In this document: positions 1 through 5,854 of the stretch, in pieces
How the letters are laid out: every line of letters starts with the position of its first letter
Numbering within the stretch: the first letter of the stretch is position 1
Assembly (NCBI GenBank): GCA_025352845.1
Contig: JANXSC010000352.1
Location: 1-5,854, forward strand
Length of the DNA stretch: 5,854 nt
Source of the DNA: Opitutaceae bacterium
Lineage (GTDB): Bacteria; Verrucomicrobiota; Verrucomicrobiia; Opitutales; Opitutaceae
Direction of reading: 5' to 3'
Made by a program: the position numbers and the translations under genes
Notes under the pieces: model-generated
The model's input: only the letters and a program-made list of their open reading frames with translations
Told to the model about the DNA's origin: nothing
The model's database searches: none

Positions 1-1529
1 GCGATATAAAAGTTGCCGGCGCTGTCCACGACGATGCTCACGGGATTGTTGAAAAGGGCACCAGTTCCGGTGCCATCGGCGCTTCCCGCCACCGCCGCGA
101 GTCCCGCGAAGGTCGTGAACGTCGTGCCCAGATTCACCGTCAGCGCGGCATTCGCGGTCGGCGTGCTACCACCCGCGTTGGTGGCCACCAAACGGAACAA
201 ATCACCGCTCATTCCCGTCGTGACACCGCTGACGGTCAGCGTGGTCGTAGAGACGCCGCTGTAGGTCGCGCCTTCGGAAAGATTGACGAAGCCGGTTGTT
301 CCGCTCGGCTGGCGCTGCCAACGCCACGTCGGCACCGGCACGCCCGTGGCGTTGGCGGTAAACGTCGCATTTTGACCGGTGTTCACCGTGACCGCGATGG
401 GATCTAGGGTAATCGTCGGCGCAATGGCCGCCTTCCGCACCGCCTGGTTGTTTGTGTCCGCCACGAACACGAAGAGCGTCGACGAGATCGTTTTGACCGC
501 GATTCCGTTCGGTCCTGAAAATTGCGCCGCGCTGCCCGTGCCATCCGCCGAGCCCGACGTGCCACCCGCAGGCGTGGAGACGGCGTTGGTTCCAGCCGCC
601 AAGATCAGTCGGACGGCGTTGTTGCCGAAATCGGCCACGTAAAGGTTGTCCGAACCATCCGCCGCAACGGCGACCGGGAAATTCAACGTCGCCGACGTGG
701 CGACCGCATTGTTGACCGCACCCGCACTGCCTTGCGTTCCGGCGTAGGTCGTCACCGCCACCGGCGACAGGACAACTTGGCGGATGACGTGATTGTTATA
801 GTCCGCGACAAAAAGCGCCGTGCCGGCCGCGTTGACCGCAATGCCGCTCGGCAAATTGAAGGTGGCAGTGGCGCTGTTGCCATTGGCAAAGGCAGTCGTG
901 CCCTGCAAACCGGCGACCGTGCTCACCACCGGTCCCGCGATGACGATGCTGCGAATCAAGTGATTGTTCCGGTCCGCGACGTAAAGGGTATCTCCGGCGG
1001 GATTGATCGCGATACCCACCGGGCTATCAAACGTGCTGCTGGCCCCCGCATTGGCGAAGCCCGTCGCGCCTGTGCCCGCTAGCGTGGTCACCCCGGTCAC
1101 AGCGCCACCCACACCCGCAAGTCCGATTACCCGAATTCGCTGGTTTAACCGATCCGCCACGTAGAGCGTCGTGCCAGCGGAATTAATCGCGATTCCCCTC
1201 GGCTCATTAAACCGAGCAGCAGGCGCGTTAGCCGAGGCATCGTCCGCCCAAGTCGCAATCCCAACCGAGCCGGCGAGGACCGAGACCACGCCGGCCGACG
1301 TAATTTTGCGAATCACGTGGTTGGACGTATCGGCGACGTAGGCGTTGCCACTGGCGTCGACTGCCACGCCATAGGGATTGTTGAAACCGCTCGCGAGCGT
1401 GGTAACCGCGAGGTTTTGTGCGAAGGCCGCGCTCGCACCCAAAACAAATGCGGCGACTGCGCCGAGCCGGCACGCCATGCGCGCGCAGCGTTCCACAAAC
1501 CGGGCAATTCCAATTGAACGAGTCTTCAT
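1..1529 (-). CDS. Secreted NHL-repeat beta-propeller protein with Ig-like domain (3' end outside window)
   Basis: The minus strand reads open from the ATG at 1529-1527 to the left edge: 509 codons with no stop. Residues 1-37 form a signal peptide: an Arg-rich n-region, the hydrophobic core LGAVAAFVLGASAAF, and a likely cleavage at AFA|QN (37/38). Met18 (1478) would also leave a good signal peptide, so the start is not certain; neither start has a strong Shine-Dalgarno. Residues 53-367 hold six NHL-type repeats of the pattern GIAVnaaGtlYVADxxNHxIRxI, about 57 residues apart. Residues 370-467 look like an Ig-like domain (GQNATFTANATG, WRWQRQ, LTVSGVTTGMSGDLFRL). A further NHL repeat then begins (VSIVVDSAGNFYI) and is cut by the window edge. 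NHL repeats are known to fold as beta-propellers that bind ligands or proteins. Extracellular or periplasmic location is inferred from the signal peptide. The ligand is unknown, and I see no catalytic motif. Confidence 0.93.
   Translation of the reverse strand, partial: MKTRSIGIARFVERCARMACRLGAVAAFVLGASAAFAQNLAVTTLASGFNNPYGVAVDASGNAYVADTSNHVIRKITSAGVVSVLAGSVGIATWADDASANAPAARFNEPRGIAINSAGTTLYVADRLNQRIRVIGLAGVGGAVTGVTTLAGTGATGFANAGASSTFDSPVGIAINPAGDTLYVADRNNHLIRSIVIAGPVVSTVAGLQGTTAFANGNSATATFNLPSGIAVNAAGTALFVADYNNHVIRQVVLSPVAVTTYAGTQGSAGAVNNAVATSATLNFPVAVAADGSDNLYVADFGNNAVRLILAAGTNAVSTPAGGTSGSADGTGSAAQFSGPNGIAVKTISSTLFVFVADTNNQAVRKAAIAPTITLDPIAVTVNTGQNATFTANATGVPVPTWRWQRQPSGTTGFVNLSEGATYSGVSTTTLTVSGVTTGMSGDLFRLVATNAGGSTPTANAALTVNLGTTFTTFAGLAAVAGSADGTGTGALFNNPVSIVVDSAGNFYI
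429..1373 (-). repeat. Six tandem NHL-type repeats inside the secreted protein gene
   Basis: Repeat cores begin near residues 53, 111, 171, 228, 286 and 341, at intervals of 58, 60, 57, 58 and 55. Each has a [GA][IV]A[VI] strand, then LYVAD or a variant, then NxxIR or NxxVR. Between cores the linkers also repeat the theme TTLAG, then a Gly/Ala-rich stretch, then an aromatic and F..P. The number and spacing fit a six-bladed or larger propeller, and the seventh core after the Ig-like domain suggests the fold continues or a second propeller begins beyond the window. Divergence between units is high at DNA level, so this is an old protein repeat and not a recent tandem duplication. Confidence 0.85.
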
Positions 1530-1550
1530 AGCGGAAACGGTGACAGGGTG

Positions 1551-1556
1551 ATTTTA
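1551..1556 (-). promoter_or_regulatory. Possible -10 box for the NHL gene
   Basis: On the minus strand TAAAAT (five of six matches to the sigma-70 -10 consensus) sits 21 bases upstream of the ATG at 1529, which would give a leader of about 14 bases. No good -35 is found 16-18 bases further upstream; the best candidate overlaps the inner arm of the inverted repeat at 1571-1607. Promoter consensus in this presumed phylum is poorly defined, so the call is weak. Confidence 0.25.
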
Positions 1557-1570
1557 CAGACGCAAAAGGG

Positions 1571-1607
1571 GAACCGACACCGACAGGCTGTCCGTGCGAG
1601 TCGGTTC
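1571..1607. repeat. Perfect 8-bp inverted repeat upstream of the NHL gene
   Basis: GAACCGAC (1571-1578) and GTCGGTTC (1600-1607) are exact reverse complements separated by 21 bases, and inside the spacer GACA-GGC-TGTC forms a second small stem. It lies 42-78 bases upstream of the NHL start codon, over the position expected for a -35 element if TAAAAT at 1551-1556 is the -10. It could be an operator for a dimeric regulator or an RNA hairpin. On the minus strand it is followed by CCCCTTTT, so a weak terminator is also possible. Confidence 0.4.
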
Positions 1608-1688
1608 ACTGCAAGACGGTTGTTGGGTTAAAATGCCTCGCTCAAAAAAATGGAACCAAAAAAAATATCGGAGAAATTCTCGGCGCGC

Positions 1689-1703
1689 GCGATCGCCGAT
1701 CGC
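1689..1703. repeat. Short perfect hairpin GCGATC-GCC-GATCGC
   Basis: A 6-bp perfect stem with a 3-base loop. On the minus strand a run of eight T follows about 23 bases later, too far for a canonical intrinsic terminator. In GC-rich DNA such short palindromes occur by chance, so no function is assigned. Confidence 0.25.
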
Positions 1704-2083
1704 ACGGGGAACGAAGCCGCTGAAAAACTCAACCATGCGGATTCCTTCGCATCCCTTGTGCCACCCTGCCCACTCGCCCCGCGACTGAGAGTGAAAATGG
1801 AGGCTAAGAAGGTTTTCGTCGCTGCTCCGACTATGGGAACTATCACCCAAGTTTCCTTTCCCCCCGCGCGGGCAATTCCCCAGTTTGAGGCGAGTCCCCT
1901 GAGGTGAAAACCAATCTGGCAACTGCACCGAAGCAACCTCACCGCGCTCCAACCGTGCCGTCATACTTCGCATCCCCACCCCGCCGTAACAGCCCGTTGG
2001 CCGAATCCGCTTCGCCACGCACGATGCGCGCGCCCTCGGCTCCGCCGCGCGAATCGCCAAATACAAATTCGCCGGCACCAAAC

Positions 2084-2096
2084 GAGCGCCACGCTC
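2084..2096 (-). terminator. Small hairpin overlapping the HerA-like stop codon, possible weak terminator
   Basis: On the minus strand GAGCG-TGG-CGCTC overlaps the TGA stop (2097-2095) and is followed by GTTTGG. The stem is only 5 bp and the T-run is short, so this is at best a weak intrinsic terminator. No stronger candidate was found immediately downstream of the gene. Confidence 0.25.
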
Positions 2097-3681
2097 ACCG
2101 CCGCCGCCCTGAGAAAATCGATCCAAGCACACCGCGGATAATTTCTCGGCCGATGCTGCTGCCGACGGTGCGGACCGCGCTCTTCGCGAAAATCGTCGCC
2201 ATGCTGTCGGGCTGGCGGCCGACACTGCGCGTGCGCGTCGGCAGCGGCGGCAACGACGAGGCCGTGCCGCCTCCGCCGCCAAAAATCGAGCCCCAGAAAC
2301 CGGGTTTCTCCTCGGCGGGCGCAGGCGCGGGTTGCGCGCCACCACCAGTGGTCCCTCCGCTCGGGGCCGGCGCGCGCGCCGGAGTTTGCATCGGCGCAGC
2401 GTGCGCCTGCGTGAGCCGCTCGTAGGCCGACTCGCGATCGATCATCGTTTCGTAGGCGCCGAACACGATCGAACTCTGGATGAGATGCTGGCGCTGCTGC
2501 GGGAGAATCGGGCCGACCTGGCTGCGCGGCGGGCAGATGAGCGCGCGCTCGACCACGCTCGGCTGGCCTTTTTCGTCGAGCAGCGAGACGAGCGCCTCGC
2601 CCACGCCCAACTCGGTGAGCACGGTTGCGGTTTCGAGTTTCGGATTTTGGCGAAACGTCTCCGCCGCCGCCTGCACCGCCTTTTGATCGCGCGGCGTGAA
2701 GGCGCGGAGCGCATGCTGCACGCGATTGCCGAGCTGGCCGAGCACGTTGTCCGGCAGATCCCGCGGGTTCTGCGTGACGAAATAAATGCCGACGCCCTTC
2801 GAGCGCACGAGCCGCACGACCTGCTCGATTTTTTCCAGCAGCGCGGGCGAGATGTCGTTGAAGAGCAGGTGCGCCTCGTCGAAGAAAAACACCAGCTTCG
2901 GCTTCGGCAGATCGCCGGCCTCGGGGAGACGCTCGAAAAGTTCCGAGAGCATCCAAAGCAGCAGCGTCGCGTAAACCTTCGGCGCCTGCATCAGTTTGTC
3001 CGCCGCGAGGATGTTCACGACGCCGCGGCCCTGCGCGTCGGTCTGCATGAAATCGTCGAGGTTGAGCGCGGGCTCGCCGAAAAATTTGTCCGCACCCTGC
3101 TGCTCGAGCGCGAGCAGGTTGCGCTGGATTGCGCCGATGCTCGCGCTGGAAATGTTGCCGTATTGGGTTTGGAACGCGGAGGCGTTGTCGCCCACGTATT
3201 GGAGCATCGCGCGAAAATCTTTCGTATCGAGCAGCAGCAGGCCGTTCTCGTCGGCGATGCGGAAGACGAGGTTGAGCACGCCGGCCTGCACGTCGTTCAA
3301 GTTGAGCAGGCGCGCGAGCAGCAGCGGGCCCATCTCGGAAATCGTCGCGCGCACGGGATGCCCGTTCTGGCCGAACACGTCCCAGAACGTCACCGGGCTC
3401 CCGCCAAACGCGAAGCCCTCGAGCTTGAGTTCCTTGATGCGCGCCTGGATTTTCGGGTTGCCGCCGCCGGCCTGCGAGATGCCGGCGAGATCGCCCTTCA
3501 CATCGGCCATGAACACCGGCACGCCCATCGCGCTGAACGACTCCGCGAGCACTTGCAGCGTGACGGTCTTGCCCGTGCCCGTCGCGCCCGCGATGAGCCC
3601 GTGGCGATTCGCCATCTCGGGCAGAAGAAACAATTCCGTGCTGGCGCGACGCGCGACGAGGATGGGTTCGGGGGAAGACAT
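2095..3681 (-). CDS. HerA-like ATPase, DUF853/YjgR family
   Basis: This complete 528-residue gene runs from ATG at 3681 to TGA at 2097-2095. It is a cytoplasmic P-loop ATPase of the HerA/FtsK superfamily. The Walker A motif is GATGTGKT (residues 32-39), followed by the strand VFMADVKGDLAG (56-67). Walker B is LVFFFDEAH (263-271) with D268 and E269, the polar sensor is VTQN (302-305), and GNRVQHALRAFTPRD (318-332) carries R320, a likely arginine finger. Length matches E. coli YjgR (about 500). A Pro/Ala/Gly-rich linker (about 427-475) precedes a conserved-looking basic C-terminal segment ending SIFSGRRR. HerA proper drives DNA-end processing with NurA, but no nuclease gene is adjacent, and the physiological role of the YjgR branch is unclear. 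I see no strong Shine-Dalgarno before the ATG; the start is chosen because the family begins shortly before Walker A. The gene is transcribed divergently from the kinase and is probably monocistronic. Confidence 0.96.
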   Translation of the reverse strand: MSSPEPILVARRASTELFLLPEMANRHGLIAGATGTGKTVTLQVLAESFSAMGVPVFMADVKGDLAGISQAGGGNPKIQARIKELKLEGFAFGGSPVTFWDVFGQNGHPVRATISEMGPLLLARLLNLNDVQAGVLNLVFRIADENGLLLLDTKDFRAMLQYVGDNASAFQTQYGNISSASIGAIQRNLLALEQQGADKFFGEPALNLDDFMQTDAQGRGVVNILAADKLMQAPKVYATLLLWMLSELFERLPEAGDLPKPKLVFFFDEAHLLFNDISPALLEKIEQVVRLVRSKGVGIYFVTQNPRDLPDNVLGQLGNRVQHALRAFTPRDQKAVQAAAETFRQNPKLETATVLTELGVGEALVSLLDEKGQPSVVERALICPPRSQVGPILPQQRQHLIQSSIVFGAYETMIDRESAYERLTQAHAAPMQTPARAPAPSGGTTGGGAQPAPAPAEEKPGFWGSIFGGGGGTASSLPPLPTRTRSVGRQPDSMATIFAKSAVRTVGSSIGREIIRGVLGSIFSGRRR

Positions 3682-3808
3682 GAAAAGCGAGGGGATCGGG
3701 AAAACTGATTTTCAGAATCCAACGCGCGGCGCAAACCCTGCGTGGGCGGCGCGCGCCTTGATTCCCGTTTACTTTGCTCCCGGCCGCTGGTCCGCTCCCG
3801 GCTAACCC
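3682..3808. other. Divergent intergenic region between HerA-like and kinase genes
   Basis: These 127 bases must hold the 5' signals of both divergent genes unless the kinase is transcribed from further away. No clear -10/-35 pair or Shine-Dalgarno is visible for either direction; TTGATT at 3759-3764 resembles a plus-strand -35 but has no -10 at the correct distance. It contains an imperfect GC-rich hairpin (3723-3755) and the small palindrome CTGATTTTCAG (3705-3715). Confidence 0.5.
3723..3755. repeat. Imperfect GC-rich inverted repeat in the leader of the HerA-like gene
   Basis: The arm 3723-3732 pairs with 3746-3755 at nine of ten positions (six pairs, one G-G mismatch, three pairs), leaving a 13-base loop. 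It lies 42-74 bases upstream of the HerA-like ATG and midway between the divergent genes, so it could be an RNA leader hairpin or a protein binding site. High local GC makes chance pairing likely. Confidence 0.3.
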
Positions 3809-5854
3809 GTGGTGCCCCAAGCTGACCAGCATCTGGATTCGTCTTCGCGTCTGGCCGCCCTCCGCCGACTGCGTTTGCTGGACACCCCGGACGAGGCCAA
3901 CTTCGACCGCCTGACGCGGCTCGTCGGCCAACTAATCGGCGCACCGATCTGCCTCGTGTCGCTTGTGGACGACCGGCGGCAGTTTTTCAAATCGGCCCAT
4001 GGGCTGGGCGGAGCCGTCGGCGCCGCGCGGCAGACGCCGCTGACGCATTCCTTCTGCCAGCACGTCGTCACCTCGGGGGCGCCGTTGGTTGTGGACAATG
4101 CGCCCGCCCACCCGCTCGTGTGCGACAATCTCGCGATCCGCGATCTCGGCGTGAAGGCGTATCTCGGCATCCCGATCCGCTCGCCGGACGGTTTTGTCGT
4201 CGGCTCGTTTTGCGCGATCGATGTGCAGCCGCGCCCGTGGTCGCCGCGGGACGTGGAGCTGATGACGGAATTTACGGGGCTGCTGGAAACGGAGATCGCG
4301 TTGCGCGCGATCCGCCTTGAAAACGAGGTCGCGCTCGCCCGGCACCAAGGCGTGCTCGACGGCACGACCTCCAGCGTGATCGCCACGGCGCTCGACGGCA
4401 CGATCGAGGTGTTCAGCGCGGGTGCCCAAAAGCTGCTCGGCTACACGGCCGAGGAGATGGTGGGGAGGAAGACGCCCGAGCTGCTCCATCTGGCGGCGGA
4501 AGTGGCGGCGCGGGCGGTGCAACTGAGCGCGGAATTCGGGCGGCCGATCGCACCGGGCTTCGAGGTGTTTGTCGTTCGGGCGCGGTCCGCCGACTCGGAC
4601 GAGCGCGAGTGGACATATGTGCGCAAGGATGGAAGCCATGTGCCGGTGCTACTCACGGTCACGGCCCTGCGCGACGGGAGCGGCACCATCACCGGCTTCC
4701 TCGGGATCGCGCGCGACATCACCGAGCGCATCAACGCACGCGAGGCGCAGGAAAATCTCGCCGAGCTTCTGCGCCAGACCGGAGCGATGGCGCAAGTCGG
4801 CGGCTGGGAGCTGGACTTGGTGACGATGCGGCTGTTCTGGACGCTCGAAACGTGCCGCATCCACGAGGTCGATCCGCCGGTGGCGCCCTCGCTCGAGCAG
4901 GCGATCAATTTTTATGCGCCGGAGGCGCGGCCGGTGATTCAGGCCGCAGTGGGGACGGCGATCGCCGAGGGCACGGGGTGGGACTTGGAGCTGCCGCTGA
5001 TCACCGGCGATGGGCCGCCCGATCTGGGTGCGCGCCCAGGGCAGCGTGGTGCAGCGGCAGGGCGTGGCGGTGAAACTCGTGGGCGCATTGCAGGACATCA
5101 CGGCGCGCCGGGTGGCGGAGGCGGCGCGACGCGAGAGCGAGGAGCGTTTCCGCGCGCTGGCGCAGCATGCGCCGGTGGGAATTTACCTAACCGATGTGGC
5201 GGGCGGCTGCATTTATGTGAACGACCGCTGGTGCGAAATCACCGGGCTCGGTCTGAAGGCGGCGCTCGGCAACGGCTGGACGGCCGCGCTGCACCCGGAG
5301 GATCGCGGCGGGGTCTTCGCCGCGTGGCAGGCGCTCGCGCGCGGGGTGGCGGAGTTTGCCCACGAGTATCGGTTCCCGCAGCCCGATGGCAGCGAGACGT
5401 GGGTATCCGGGCAGGCGGTGCCGATGCGCGACGCGACGGGTGCCGTGAGCGGGTTTCTCGGCACGATCGCCGATGTCACGGAGCGGCGGCGGCTGGTGCA
5501 GAGCCTGGCGATCGCGCGCGACCAGGCCCTCGAGGGCTCGCGGTTGAAGTCGGAATTTCTCGCGACCATGAGCCACGAAATCCGCACGCCGATGAACGGC
5601 GTGCTCGGCATGGCGGGCCTGCTGATGTCCACGCCGCTTTCGGCGGAACAGCGCCAGATGGGGACAGTGATCGAGCAGAGCGCCGAGAGCCTGCTCGTAA
5701 TGATCGACGACATCCTCGACTTCTCCAAGATCGAGGCGGGCAAGCTGCGGATCGAGCCGGCGGAATTCGATTTGCGCCGTGTGGTGGAGGATACAGCGGC
5801 GCTGCTGGCGCCGCGCGCCCACGAAAAGGGGCTGAAACTGAGCTGCCACTACCC
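3809..5854 (+). CDS. GAF-PAS-PAS-PAS sensor histidine kinase, frameshifted at 5012-5014 and cut by right edge
   Basis: This is a soluble sensor kinase with no signal peptide or membrane segment. It starts at GTG 3809 (or the adjacent GTG 3812): an in-frame TAA lies at 3803-3805, and the family N-terminus (LRRLRLLDTPDE, residues 18-29) follows at once. No clear Shine-Dalgarno is seen. Numbering below assumes one G is removed at 5012-5014. Domains are GAF (about 30-166, with FCAID at 134-138), PAS1 with PAC (about 180-306, ending DITER), PAS2 (about 318-432, with GGWELDL), PAS3 (about 444-560, ending DVTERRR) and HisKA. The phospho-acceptor is His589 in the H-box MSHEIRTPMNG, followed by DDILDFSKIEAGK (633-645). 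The window ends at residue 681, before the ATP-binding domain. This H-box style is common in hybrid kinases, so a receiver domain may follow. The product likely autophosphorylates in response to a small-molecule or redox cue; the ligand is unknown. The frameshift falls inside PAS2, so as written the gene is broken unless this is a sequence error. Confidence 0.88.
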   Translation, partial: MVPQADQHLDSSSRLAALRRLRLLDTPDEANFDRLTRLVGQLIGAPICLVSLVDDRRQFFKSAHGLGGAVGAARQTPLTHSFCQHVVTSGAPLVVDNAPAHPLVCDNLAIRDLGVKAYLGIPIRSPDGFVVGSFCAIDVQPRPWSPRDVELMTEFTGLLETEIALRAIRLENEVALARHQGVLDGTTSSVIATALDGTIEVFSAGAQKLLGYTAEEMVGRKTPELLHLAAEVAARAVQLSAEFGRPIAPGFEVFVVRARSADSDEREWTYVRKDGSHVPVLLTVTALRDGSGTITGFLGIARDITERINAREAQENLAELLRQTGAMAQVGGWELDLVTMRLFWTLETCRIHEVDPPVAPSLEQAINFYAPEARPVIQAAVGTAIAEGTGWDLELPLITGDGPPDLGARPGQRGAAAGRGGETRGRIAGHHGAPGGGGGATRERGAFPRAGAACAGGNLPNRCGGRLHLCERPLVRNHRARSEGGARQRLDGRAAPGGSRRGLRRVAGARARGGGVCPRVSVPAARWQRDVGIRAGGADARRDGCRERVSRHDRRCHGAAAAGAEPGDRARPGPRGLAVEVGISRDHEPRNPHADERRARHGGPADVHAAFGGTAPDGDSDRAERREPARNDRRHPRLLQDRGGQAADRAGGIRFAPCGGGYSGAAGAARPRKGAETELPLP
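5012..5014 (+). other. +1 frameshift in the kinase gene, within PAS2
   Basis: Up to GAT at 5009-5011 the kinase reads in the frame of GTG 3809 (401 codons, ending in LPLITGD). From GGC at 5013-5015 the kinase sequence continues as GRPIWVRAQGSVVQ in the next frame, through the PAC motif ALQDITARR and onward to HisKA. Removing one G from the GGG run joins the two parts as TGDGRPIWVRAQG, a typical PAS/PAC strand pair with no missing residue. The original frame after this point becomes Gly/Arg/Ala-rich and matches nothing. An ATG at 5010-5012 lies in the downstream frame, so a gene caller might start a second gene there, but it would begin mid-domain and lacks a well-spaced ribosome binding site. 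Confidence 0.85.

Larger units (their letters stand above)
1530..2094. other. 565-base intergenic region without a convincing gene
   Basis: This gap lies between the end of the HerA-like gene and the start of the NHL gene, both on the minus strand. Short open frames exist on both strands (for example 1650-1907 plus and 1628-1942 minus), but none has a ribosome binding site, a recognisable domain or codon use like the flanking genes. The stretch 1640-1680 is markedly A-rich on the plus strand compared with its surroundings. Several inverted repeats are present (2084-2096, 1689-1703, 1571-1607). I compared it by eye with common riboswitch cores, tRNA, and SRP RNA and found no match. It most likely carries the NHL gene's promoter and leader and the 3' end of the HerA-like transcript. 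Confidence 0.6.

Noticed and set aside
522..1082. A plus-strand open frame of 186 codons opposite the NHL gene
   Set aside because: It is extremely Arg-rich and repetitive because it reads the NHL repeats backwards; the minus strand has the signal peptide and domains.
1650..1907. Possible small gene of 85 codons in the intergenic gap
   Set aside because: It has no ribosome binding site, no recognisable domain and uneven codon use, and overlapping frames of similar length exist on the opposite strand. It was considered because its first half looks mildly protein-like.
1628..1942. Possible 104-residue minus-strand protein with a short hydrophobic stretch
   Set aside because: Composition is uneven, there is no start signal, and the T-rich part of the reading comes from the A-tracts; nothing supports translation.
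1780..1990. Possible riboswitch or structured RNA in the gap
   Set aside because: I looked for c-di-GMP, TPP and cobalamin core motifs and SRP features on both strands and did not find them; only short chance-like stems were seen.
2332..3708. A 458-codon open frame on the plus strand antisense to the HerA-like gene
   Set aside because: Its product is Arg/His/Ala/Glu-rich with no domain, and it mirrors the codon bias of the minus-strand gene, which has intact ATPase motifs. Long antisense frames are expected in GC-rich DNA.
1961..3931. A 656-codon open frame on the minus strand overlapping the HerA-like gene in another frame
   Set aside because: The product is Arg/Ala/Gly-rich throughout, matches no family and overlaps the real gene in full.
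3802..4401. Ser/Arg-rich minus-strand open frames opposite the kinase gene
   Set aside because: The plus strand here encodes an unmistakable GAF domain; the minus-strand frames carry no motif.
5010..5854. Independent kinase gene starting at ATG 5010
   Set aside because: The start would fall within the PAS2 domain, directly at the frameshift, and the nearest GGAG is about 19 bases upstream, too far for a normal ribosome binding site. A frameshifted single gene explains the data better.

Overview
The window is GC-rich and chromosomal in character. It holds three protein genes: two on the minus strand on the left and one on the plus strand on the right. Both outer genes run off the window. An exported NHL-repeat/Ig-like protein, a YjgR-type HerA-like ATPase and a soluble GAF/PAS histidine kinase together suggest a soil or freshwater bacterium such as an Opitutaceae-type verrucomicrobium. 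This is an inference from gene style only, because no taxonomic marker is present.

Layout. Positions 1-1529 (minus) encode the first 509 residues of a secreted beta-propeller protein: a signal peptide, six NHL-type repeats with a period of about 57 residues, an Ig-like domain, and the start of another NHL repeat cut by the left edge. Positions 1530-2094 are a long, less GC-rich gap with no convincing gene. It holds A-tracts, several inverted repeats and a possible promoter for the NHL gene. Positions 2095-3681 (minus) encode a complete HerA-like (DUF853/YjgR) ATPase of 528 residues. Positions 3682-3808 are a divergent intergenic region with a GC-rich imperfect hairpin. From 3809 to the right edge (plus) is a GAF-PAS-PAS-PAS-HisKA sensor kinase whose ATPase domain lies beyond the window.

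The most notable observation is a +1 frameshift in the kinase at 5012-5014. The reading frame up to there gives a clean GAF-PAS-half-PAS protein, and the other half of that PAS domain, a third PAS and the HisKA domain follow in another frame. Neither frame has a stop before the window ends, so automated gene calling can easily mis-annotate this gene. Deleting one G from the GGG run restores an uninterrupted kinase.

The three genes show no obvious shared pathway. The NHL protein is exported, the ATPase and kinase are cytoplasmic, and the last two are transcribed divergently. I see no CRISPR array, insertion sequence, tRNA, rRNA or defence locus, and nothing that supports a wholly new system.
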